From positions 590 to 20,639 of the forward strand of contig DLGR01000038.1 in assembly GCA_002482805.1 (NCBI GenBank): a stretch of 20,050 nt of DNA. Reading direction: 5' to 3'. The notes beneath the pieces were generated by a model, which ran no database searches, was not told the DNA's origin, and was given only the letters and a program-made list of their open reading frames with translations. The translations under genes were made by a program, and so were the position numbers. This stretch comes from Micavibrio sp. UBA7689. GTDB taxonomy: Bacteria; Pseudomonadota; Alphaproteobacteria; Micavibrionales; Micavibrionaceae. Of this stretch, positions 13,820-20,050 are shown one piece after another. How positions within the stretch are numbered: the stretch's first letter is position 1; each line of letters opens with the position of its first letter.

Positions 13820-15214
13820 GTGTCCGTAAAACCTGTCCATTATTTCATCTGCGGTATCGGCGGCAGCGGAATGTTGCCGCTTGCCGTCATCCTCAAAGGT
13901 ATGGGGCATGATGTGTCAGGTTCCGACCGTTCTTTCGACCAAGGCCGCACGCCCGAAAAATTCCAATGGATCGCTGCGCAAGGCATCAAACTACACCCGC
14001 AGGATGGTACGGGCGTCACCCATGATCTCGCCGCTGTAGTGATATCGAAGGCAGTGGAAGATACCATTCCCGATATTCGTGCCGCCAAAGACAAAAACGT
14101 GCCGATATTAAAACGTGTGGATGTGCTTATCGAAAACTTTAATGCCGCCAAAATTCGCATTGCTGTTTCTGGTACATCGGGCAAAACCACAACGACGGGC
14201 ATGATCGCATATCTGCTAAAAGAAGCGGGGCTAGACCCGACGGTGAACAACGGCGGCATATTCAGAAATTACGCCAAAGAAAATCCGTATTCGACGGCCT
14301 TTGTCGGCAAGGGCGATGTGTTTGTATCCGAAATCGACGAAAGTGACGGCGCAGAAGCAGTGTGTGCCTTTACGCCTGACATCGCGGTTATACACAATAT
14401 CACGTTGGACCATCAGCCCATGGAAGAATTAAAGGCGATGTTCGGTGGATTTCTCGCAAAAACAAAACTTGCGGTCTTGAATGCGGATGACTCTGTGGTA
14501 ATCGACGTTGCCCGCGACGCACCGGCACAGGCTGTTATTTATTCAACCCAAGGCAATCTTGCCCATGTGATGGCCGAAAATATTACGCACCTCCCTGACG
14601 GTGTCGAAGCGGACATTTTGTTCGACGGAAAATTTGATAAATTGCGGTTGAAAGTGCCGGGCGCACACAATATTTCGAACGCTGTGGCGGCCATCACGGT
14701 CGGGATTCCACTCGGCATTCAACCTACGCAAGCCGTGGAGATTTTGTCACGCTTTGAAGGCATCAAGCGCCGCATGGAAGTGGTTGGCACCAAAAATGGC
14801 GTGACTGTGATGGACGATTTCGGCCACAACCCCGACAAGGTTGCGGCGACTCTCTCCACCTTGCGTGAATTCGAAGGGCGCTTGCTGATTTTCTTCCAGC
14901 CACACGGCTATGGGTTTTTAAAACTTGTTTGGGAAGAGTTGGCGAACACGTTCGCAGGATATTTAAAACAGGAAGACAGATTGTATTTCGTCGAGCCGCT
15001 CTATCTCGGCGGCACGGTTGATAAAACATTCGGCGTCGGTCCCATGGTTGAAGTAATTCAAAAATCGGGCAAGCATGCCTCACTCGCCGCCAGCCGCGCC
15101 GAAGTAAAAGACATGATTTTGAAGGATGCACAAAAGGGTGATCGTATCATCATCATGGGCGCGCGCGACGATACGCTCTCCGAATTCGCGCATGATGTTC
15201 TGGAATCACTTTAG
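13820..15214 (+). CDS. MurC-like Mur ligase family protein
   Basis: A 464-residue three-domain Mur ligase. The N-terminal Rossmann-like domain shows YFICGIGGSGMLPLA and GHDVSGSD. The ATP P-loop GTSGKTTTT is at residues 118-126. The central domain has SEIDESDGAEA and HNITLDHQPMEELKAMF, and the C-terminal domain has VMDDFGHNPDKVAATL and FFQPHGYGFL. These are MurC/Mpl-type marks: ATP-dependent addition of an amino acid or peptide to a UDP-MurNAc substrate. It is shorter and more divergent than usual MurC and stands outside a dcw cluster, so it may be a recycling or paralogous ligase rather than the essential MurC. GTG at 13820 is the start, one base after the lipoprotein stop. The stop overlaps pepA by four bases. 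Confidence 0.85.
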   Translation: MSVKPVHYFICGIGGSGMLPLAVILKGMGHDVSGSDRSFDQGRTPEKFQWIAAQGIKLHPQDGTGVTHDLAAVVISKAVEDTIPDIRAAKDKNVPILKRVDVLIENFNAAKIRIAVSGTSGKTTTTGMIAYLLKEAGLDPTVNNGGIFRNYAKENPYSTAFVGKGDVFVSEIDESDGAEAVCAFTPDIAVIHNITLDHQPMEELKAMFGGFLAKTKLAVLNADDSVVIDVARDAPAQAVIYSTQGNLAHVMAENITHLPDGVEADILFDGKFDKLRLKVPGAHNISNAVAAITVGIPLGIQPTQAVEILSRFEGIKRRMEVVGTKNGVTVMDDFGHNPDKVAATLSTLREFEGRLLIFFQPHGYGFLKLVWEELANTFAGYLKQEDRLYFVEPLYLGGTVDKTFGVGPMVEVIQKSGKHASLAASRAEVKDMILKDAQKGDRIIIMGARDDTLSEFAHDVLESL

Positions 15215-16653
15215 GCGAAGCGGTTTTCGATCAATTTCAAAATTGCACGCATGCCTGTGTCGGCGCCGCCTTGCGGACGTCCGGCTTTGCCGCTTTGCTC
15301 CCACGCATAACAATCGATATGAATCCAGTCGATGGATGCATCCACGAATTGCTGCAGAAACAACGCGCCGTGAATGGCACCGGCTTTGCCAGAACCGATA
15401 TTGTTGATATCAGCAATAGTGCTGTTCATTTCTTTTAAATACGGCTGCCATAAGGGCATGGGCCACAACGGATCTTCGTTTGCCATGGCAATGGATTTGA
15501 CTTCATCGAGCAATTTATCATTGTTTGAAAACAGCGCGGGAATATCATAGCCCAGTGCGGCGCGGGCCGAACCTGTCAGCGTGGTATAATCGACGATCAA
15601 TTGCGGCTTCGGTCCTTCGGATGCAAAGGTGAGAGCGTCGCCGACAACAAGGCGGCCTTCGGCGTCCGTATCGCTGACTTCCACGGTCAAACCTTTGCGG
15701 CTTTTGATGACATCACCGGGGCGGAAGCAATCATCGCCGATGCTGTTTTCGGCAATTGCGATGAGCACCCGCAAACGCACAGGCAATCCAAGCGACATAA
15801 TGGTGTGCGCAAGACCCAAAACATGCGCGGCGCCGCCCATATCTTTTTTCATGAGCAGCATGAAAGGCGGTGGCTTAATATCCAGACCACCCGTATCGAA
15901 CACCACGCCTTTGCCAACCAAAGTCACGCGCGGATGATCGTCACTACCCCAATTGATTTCAACAATTTGCGGACGGCGGGCGGAGCCTTTGCCCACTTCA
16001 TAGATCATCGGGAAATTCTGGGTCAGCAAATCCTTATCAACGATTTTAAGGAACGTGGCGCGGGATTGTTTGGCTATTTGGGCAGCGGATTCGGCGAGTT
16101 CATCCGTGCCTAGATCGTTCGCGGGAATATTAATCAGCGTTTTTATCAAACACATGCCTTCGACCAGGGCGGTGACGCGTTTTTTATCCGCGGCGACTGG
16201 CCAAACCAGAACAGGATGGCCGTTGGACTTCTTATCTTTTTTATATGCATCGAAGCGATAGCTTGCGAGCGCCCAACCAATGGCCGCGGCATTGCAATCT
16301 TCAGGCGACATGCTGCCTTCAATCGCAAATGTAGCCGTTTTCAGGAAATCAGATGAAAATTCACTCTTCAATTTTTCGGCAATCAGGGCAAAAGCATAAA
16401 TGCTCAAGGGGAAAGTCACTCCGCACAAAATTTCCGCGATCTCCGCTTGGTCGTTGCGCAGGATGCAAACCTGTCTGTCTTTGCCTGCAAAACCCGATTG
16501 ATCCATCTGGCGCGAAAAAGACGCCGATGCCTTGTCGCTGATATTTTCGAATTCGGAAGATTTGACCAGGCGCAATTTGATGGCGGTCGCGTTCTCCTTG
16601 TCGGTCAGGCAGGATGTCAGGGAATGGAAAAGGGGTGGAAGGGATGTTTTCAT
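15211..16653 (-). CDS. pepA: Leucyl aminopeptidase, M17 family
   Basis: A 480-residue M17 aminopeptidase, which removes N-terminal residues using two metal ions. Visible marks are LIKTLINIPANDLGTDEL at the start of the catalytic domain, the metal-binding and lysine region VGKGVVFDTGGLDIKP with KKDMGGAAHVLGLA, and the signature SDTDAEGRLVVGDAL, in which Asp replaces the usual Asn of NTDAEGRL. It ends GGADTGMRAILKLIENRFA. The N-terminal 170 residues are the more variable macro-like domain. The ATG at 16653 is chosen over an upstream frame extension lacking conservation. The flavoprotein gene is 41 bases upstream on the same strand. It converges with the MurC-like gene and shares its last four bases. 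Confidence 0.92.
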   Translation of the reverse strand: MKTSLPPLFHSLTSCLTDKENATAIKLRLVKSSEFENISDKASASFSRQMDQSGFAGKDRQVCILRNDQAEIAEILCGVTFPLSIYAFALIAEKLKSEFSSDFLKTATFAIEGSMSPEDCNAAAIGWALASYRFDAYKKDKKSNGHPVLVWPVAADKKRVTALVEGMCLIKTLINIPANDLGTDELAESAAQIAKQSRATFLKIVDKDLLTQNFPMIYEVGKGSARRPQIVEINWGSDDHPRVTLVGKGVVFDTGGLDIKPPPFMLLMKKDMGGAAHVLGLAHTIMSLGLPVRLRVLIAIAENSIGDDCFRPGDVIKSRKGLTVEVSDTDAEGRLVVGDALTFASEGPKPQLIVDYTTLTGSARAALGYDIPALFSNNDKLLDEVKSIAMANEDPLWPMPLWQPYLKEMNSTIADINNIGSGKAGAIHGALFLQQFVDASIDWIHIDCYAWEQSGKAGRPQGGADTGMRAILKLIENRFA

Positions 16654-16694
16654 GCCCCGATTATGCCACCAAATATAAACCGCCAAAAGAGCGT

Positions 16695-17879
16695 TTAAGC
16701 GGTTTTCAGGTAATTCATAATACCGTTAGCGGCCGCAACACCCGTAGCGAAGCAAGCCTGCAGGAGATAGCCGCCGGTGGGCGCTTCCCAATCCAGCATT
16801 TCACCTGCGGCGAATACGGATGGAAGGTTTTTAATCATGAAGTTATGGTCTATGGCATCAAGGTCTATTCCGCCCGCGCTCGATATGGCGCGCTCGATGG
16901 AAAAAGGTGCGGTAAATCTGAGCGGAACAGATTTTATCAAAGTGGCCAGCTTTTCGTGCGGCAAATCCTGAATATTCTTATCCGCTTCACGTAAAAGTGT
17001 TATGGCCACGGGTGAGAGCCCGAGTGCTTTTTGCAGGAAGGTGGAAAAAGATTGCCTTCCGCGCGGCATATTCATTTTTTTGAGCAAATCTTCCACACTC
17101 ATATTAGGGCGCAGGTCGATGTCAACGGTGGAGGGAAGGTTCTCGCGTATCGAAGCGGACAACGCGTAGATAGCCCCGCCCTCCATACCGTTTTCCGCTA
17201 TGATTGCTTCGCCGGCGACCGTTTGGCCTTTGTGCGCGACGGAAATGTTTTTCAGCGGCGTGCCCGCATATTTTTTCATGTAGTCGGACCATCTGCACAC
17301 AAATCCGCAATTCGAAGGTTTGATGTCATTGATCGGTGCGTCGACAAATTTTGTCCATGCACCGTCGGAGCCCAACGAAGGCCAAGAAGCGCCGCCCAAC
17401 GCAAGTAGTACTGCATCGGGTTTAGCGGTTTTGACCATGCCGTTTTGGGTGTCGAAGATGATATCGCCGTCTTCGGTAAATCCTTTCCAAGTGCGTTGCA
17501 ATTTGAATTGCACGCCTGCTTGATCAAGCCTGTTCAGCCATGCCCGGAGCAGGGGTGAGGCTTTCATGGCTTTCGGAAACACGCGACCACTGGAACCCAC
17601 AAATGTTTCTTGGCCAAGTTCTTCACACCACGCGCGGAGTTTTTCCGGAGAAAAACCATGGAGGATGGGTGTCAGAAATTTCTGTGCCGTGCCGTAACGG
17701 GGCAGAAACTTATCTATGGGTTCGGAATGTGTAAGGTTGAGCCCGCCGCGTCCTGCCATCAGGAATTTGCGGCCCAAAGACGGCTTGCGGTCATATACAA
17801 TTACGGACGCACCTGCGTTGGCGAGTATTTCCGCCGCCATTAATCCCGCGGGTCCGCCGCCTATGATCGCTACGTTCAT
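16695..17879 (-). CDS. HI0933/PP_4765-type FAD-dependent oxidoreductase
   Basis: A 394-residue flavoprotein. The N-terminal dinucleotide motif IIGGGPAGLMAAEILA (GxGxxG at residues 7-12) and acidic VYDRKP bind FAD. FLMAGRGGLNLTHSE and GRVFPKAMKASPLLRAW are typical of the HI0933 superfamily, as is the C-terminal FAAGEMLDWEAPTGGYLLQ followed by ACFATG. WEAPTGGYLLQ and SIERAISSAGGI point to the TIGR03862/PP_4765 branch. The substrate is unknown to me. It starts at ATG 17879, three bases after the TMEM175-like gene, and precedes pepA by 41 bases, so it lies inside the five-gene minus-strand run. Confidence 0.9.
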   Translation of the reverse strand: MNVAIIGGGPAGLMAAEILANAGASVIVYDRKPSLGRKFLMAGRGGLNLTHSEPIDKFLPRYGTAQKFLTPILHGFSPEKLRAWCEELGQETFVGSSGRVFPKAMKASPLLRAWLNRLDQAGVQFKLQRTWKGFTEDGDIIFDTQNGMVKTAKPDAVLLALGGASWPSLGSDGAWTKFVDAPINDIKPSNCGFVCRWSDYMKKYAGTPLKNISVAHKGQTVAGEAIIAENGMEGGAIYALSASIRENLPSTVDIDLRPNMSVEDLLKKMNMPRGRQSFSTFLQKALGLSPVAITLLREADKNIQDLPHEKLATLIKSVPLRFTAPFSIERAISSAGGIDLDAIDHNFMIKNLPSVFAAGEMLDWEAPTGGYLLQACFATGVAAANGIMNYLKTA

Positions 17880-17882
17880 GGA

Positions 17883-18467
17883 TTATTTTTCCAAACGGGA
17901 AAGCGCTTTTTCTATACGGCGCTCAGGCACCAGCCACATAAGCGCGACGAACGCGTAAAAGAAACCCGCCATCCATTCGATATAGAATGCCATGACGATC
18001 CCGCAGATATACAAAACGGGCGAGATCATGGATTTCCAGTCTCTGCCGACAGCTTGCGCCAGTATGGAATCTTTGCCGTTGGCCGCCAGAATTACCCTTT
18101 GTAAAATGTAATAGGCGATGGCGGACATTAGGAGTATGCCGCCATACATAGCGGTAGGCACCGCGGCAAAATGGTTTTCACCCATCCATCCTGTGACGAA
18201 GGGAATAAGCGAAAGCCAGAACAACAAATGCAAGTTGGCCCAGAGCACACCGCCGCTCACATGATGCGTGGCGTGGAGCATATGATGGTGGTTATTCCAG
18301 TAAATCCCGACATAGATGAAGCTCAAAAGATAGCTTAGAAAAACAGGCAGCAGGGGAACGAGCGCCGACAGCTCCGTACCATGAGGAACTTTCAGTTCCA
18401 GAACCATGATCGTGATGATGATGGCCAGAACCCCGTCGCTGAATGCTTCGAGACGATTTTTGTTCAT
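17883..18467 (-). CDS. TMEM175-family (DUF1211) potassium channel
   Basis: A 194-residue integral membrane protein with about six hydrophobic segments. The family signature RxxxFSD appears as RLEAFSD (residues 5-11) at the start of the first helix, followed by GVLAIIITIMVLELKVP. A histidine-rich turn, WNNHHHMLHATHHVSGG, follows the second helix, with WANLHLLFWLSLIPFVTGWMG after it. Bacterial members form tetrameric potassium-selective channels without the classical selectivity filter. It lies between an Hpt-like gene (gap of five bases) and a flavoprotein gene (gap of three), so it is probably co-transcribed with the signalling pair; whether it is regulated by them is unknown. Confidence 0.88.
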   Translation of the reverse strand: MNKNRLEAFSDGVLAIIITIMVLELKVPHGTELSALVPLLPVFLSYLLSFIYVGIYWNNHHHMLHATHHVSGGVLWANLHLLFWLSLIPFVTGWMGENHFAAVPTAMYGGILLMSAIAYYILQRVILAANGKDSILAQAVGRDWKSMISPVLYICGIVMAFYIEWMAGFFYAFVALMWLVPERRIEKALSRLEK

Positions 18468-18472
18468 AGGGC

Positions 18473-18976
18473 TTAATGATATTTATCAATGGCCATTTTG
18501 ACCATTTTCTTGAGTTCTTCGGCCTCAGGCCCAGCGTCCGTTCTGTAACCTTTACGGTGACACATCTGCATGGCGTCAAGATGCGCTTGGATAATAACAA
18601 CCTGCGCCTTGAGGTTCAAATCGGTGCGCGCGATATAATCACGCAAACTTTCGGCGAAATAAGCGATAAGACCGTAACCGCACATCGATCCCATATCCTT
18701 GATTTCATGGGAGAGCGTAAAAATTTTTTCGGCTGTCTCCGTGCGTTCGGGGGAATTGGGCATATCGCGCATCTGATCCCAGAGACTAGAAAGATTTTCA
18801 AGATGTTTGCCGATAACATCGGGGCAGATTTCACAGAGTTGCGCAATCAGCTTGTCGGCCTCTTCGATTACATCAGGCGCAAGAAATCCTTCTTTCTGAT
18901 CTTTGTAACGCGCCCCCATGCGCGCCTTCAGGCGGTTGGCGATCTTGTACATTTCCGCTTTGAAGCCTTCAACCAT
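18473..18976 (-). CDS. Hpt-like histidine phosphotransfer protein
   Basis: A 167-residue soluble, helical protein. The segment KIFTLSHEIKDMGSMCGYGL resembles the Hpt signature, in which a histidine is followed by L/I-K-x-x-G-x-x-x-G; His90 would be the phosphorylated residue. AYFAESLRDYI then fits the next helix of the bundle. The N-terminal 80 residues are helical and of no recognised family. Its start overlaps the response regulator gene by eight bases, a strong hint that the two proteins form a phosphorelay pair. No histidine kinase is encoded in the window, so the phosphodonor is elsewhere. The Hpt assignment is by motif. Confidence 0.75.
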   Translation of the reverse strand: MVEGFKAEMYKIANRLKARMGARYKDQKEGFLAPDVIEEADKLIAQLCEICPDVIGKHLENLSSLWDQMRDMPNSPERTETAEKIFTLSHEIKDMGSMCGYGLIAYFAESLRDYIARTDLNLKAQVVIIQAHLDAMQMCHRKGYRTDAGPEAEELKKMVKMAIDKYH

Positions 18977-19538
18977 TGGTCTTTACCTTTACTTCTTCTG
19001 CGGGCGTCGAGCGTCTTTCCCTGCCTTCGTATGCAACGTTATGCCGTCTGCGATCGGGTCCAAAAAAATCGGAAGATTTTATAAAGGGGCGCGGATGGTC
19101 AATAACGGAACAAATGCGCCCAGCAAGGTTGGTGCCCGAAATCGGTTTTACCAAAGTTTCGTTCGCGCCCATATCGCGCGCCTTTGCGGCTATATATTCC
19201 GTGGTGTATCCGCTGACAACGATGACCGGTAAAAACCGTATCGCGTCTTTCTCGCTCTTTCTGATCCAGTCCAGCAATTGTTCGCCGTTGCCTTTGGGCA
19301 TCAGCCAATCCATCAGAACGATGTCCACGCTTGTAAGATATTTGCTCTTGCGGCTTGCCTGCAGGACTGTAAGAAGATCCATGGCTTCGGTGCCGTTGGC
19401 GCAAGCAAGAATTTCACCCACGCCGAATACCTTGAGCATGGACGCCATCAAATTCTGCATATGCTCGGAATCCTCCACGATCAAAATCGTGAAGTTGGAA
19501 AGGTCGTAGGGCAGATCTTTTTTCTTGAATATGGACAA
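18969..19538 (-). CDS. Single-domain response regulator (CheY-like) with C-terminal tail
   Basis: A 189-residue protein with a receiver domain at residues 15-147. The acidic pair is E22/D23 (LIVEDSEHM), the phospho-acceptor Asp77 (IVLMDWLMP), the switch Ser109 (VVSGYT) and Lys131 (LVKPIS). There is no output domain; instead a basic tail contains RPFIKSSDFFGPDRRR and YEGRERR. This tail is familiar from alphaproteobacterial CheY-like proteins encoded beside Hpt-like partners. The only in-frame start that includes the whole domain is TTG at 19538, since a TGA lies eight codons upstream; AGG lies about seven bases ahead. It is the first gene of the five-gene run. Confidence 0.9.
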   Translation of the reverse strand: MSIFKKKDLPYDLSNFTILIVEDSEHMQNLMASMLKVFGVGEILACANGTEAMDLLTVLQASRKSKYLTSVDIVLMDWLMPKGNGEQLLDWIRKSEKDAIRFLPVIVVSGYTTEYIAAKARDMGANETLVKPISGTNLAGRICSVIDHPRPFIKSSDFFGPDRRRHNVAYEGRERRSTPAEEVKVKTNG

Positions 19539-19587
19539 AGGGCGCCTGTTGTTCGTTCAAGTGGGTATTTTGCACGATAGAGTTCGG

Positions 19588-19615
19588 AATATAAACAGTA
19601 AATCGTAGGTTTTAA
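19588..19615 (-). promoter_or_regulatory. Candidate promoter for the response-regulator operon
   Basis: Read on the minus strand, TTAAAA (19615-19610) and TATATT (19593-19588) are separated by 16 bases, about 50 bases before the TTG start. The match is moderate. It lies back to back with a rightward promoter in the 167-base divergent region 19539-19705. Confidence 0.35.
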
Positions 19616-19653
19616 GGCTCTTTTACACCTTTCCGCCATTAACATTTTCCGTG

Positions 19654-19681
19654 TTTACAATAACTTGGCCGCTCTGATAAC
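19654..19681 (+). promoter_or_regulatory. Candidate promoter for the 19706 gene
   Basis: TTTACA (19654-19659) and GATAAC (19676-19681) are separated by 16 bases. The predicted start near 19688 leaves a short leader containing GAGGAG (19693-19698). Confidence 0.45.
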
Positions 19682-19705
19682 GTCATGTCTCCGAGGAGAG
19701 TAGTG

Positions 19706-20050
19706 ATGGTTCAGAATAAGTTTCAGGCTTTGGATGCACGGCTTGAACAAATCGAGCAGCAAAATGCTGAAGCGCAGGCGCGTGCCGCCGAGCAACGCGC
19801 CAGAGACGCCGCGAACGATCAGGCGTTCATACGCTTGGTCAACGAAGTGATTTTTCCGACGGTGGAGGACTTTGCTCTCTACGCCAAGCAAAAACATGGA
19901 AAAATCGTCAGGCATGACATGCAAAACAATCTGAACGGCGATGTGTTTGAAATATTCCTGGGCAATATCACCAATGGGCCATCGCTTAAACTGACTCATC
20001 ATGCAGGCCATGAAAGTTTAATCTTGGCGGGTCGCGGAATATCGGTTCCG
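19706..20050 (+). CDS. Unknown protein with N-terminal coiled coil, 3' end outside the window
   Basis: The ATG at 19706 has an excellent ribosome binding site, GAGGAG, seven bases ahead, and the frame stays open for 115 codons to the window edge. It begins MVQNKFQALDARLEQIEQQN and continues with an Ala/Arg/Glu/Gln-rich stretch (to about residue 38) that looks like a coiled coil. A more globular part follows, including NEVIFPTVEDFALYAKQKHG and DVFEIFLGNITNGPSLKLTHH. I recognise no family. It is divergent from the response-regulator operon, so the two may share regulation. An antisense open frame over the same bases is a shadow without a ribosome binding site. Confidence 0.75.
   Translation, partial: MVQNKFQALDARLEQIEQQNAEAQARAAEQRARDAANDQAFIRLVNEVIFPTVEDFALYAKQKHGKIVRHDMQNNLNGDVFEIFLGNITNGPSLKLTHHAGHESLILAGRGISVP

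Noticed and set aside
19655..20011. 118-residue minus-strand frame at the window end
   Set aside because: The plus strand over the same bases has a strong ribosome binding site, a promoter and an open frame to the edge, so the minus frame is the shadow.

Overview
The window looks like the chromosome of an alphaproteobacterium of moderate GC content. The main pointers are a DUF4167 gene (a family largely restricted to that class) sitting between prmC and clpB, an HIG1-domain gene next to etfB, and a CheY-like/Hpt pair whose regulator carries the FGPDRRR tail often seen in Rhodospirillales-like bacteria. I cannot resolve the order. There are no rRNA, tRNA, CRISPR or IS features that I can support. 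Coding density is very high.

Layout. Positions 1-1042 (minus) hold ubiG, an HIG1-domain membrane protein and the start of etfB, a ubiquinone/electron-transfer group. From about 1123 to 12968 (plus) runs a housekeeping backbone: lysC, a rodZ-like gene, ispG, prfA, prmC, DUF4167 and clpB. Two stretches of unfamiliar minus-strand genes interrupt this backbone. One is a single gene (3185-4066) with faint Tiki/ChaN/EreA-like motifs between rodZ and ispG. The other is a tight three-gene operon (6738-8010) between prfA and prmC; two of its genes are tandem paralogues of a small protein I do not recognise. A 42-codon gene with its own strong terminator lies between ispG and prfA.

Positions 13057-15214 (plus) hold a lipoprotein with a ten-threonine tract and a one-base-spaced MurC-like ligase, probably both envelope-related. 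Positions 15211-19538 (minus) form a compact five-gene run: response regulator, Hpt-like phosphotransfer protein, TMEM175-type potassium channel, HI0933/PP_4765-type flavoprotein and M17 leucyl aminopeptidase. A divergent plus-strand gene of unknown function (19706 onward) runs off the end.

The main candidates for something new are the 6738-8010 operon with its palindrome-bearing divergent promoter region, the 42-codon gene, the in-frame extension ahead of prmC with a GPKT/NAYKHGLRS motif, and the lysC internal start with a good ribosome binding site. Every convergent gene pair here overlaps by 4 bases or abuts with no gap, so no intergenic terminators separate opposing transcripts. All functional assignments rest on motif recognition by eye, with no database search.
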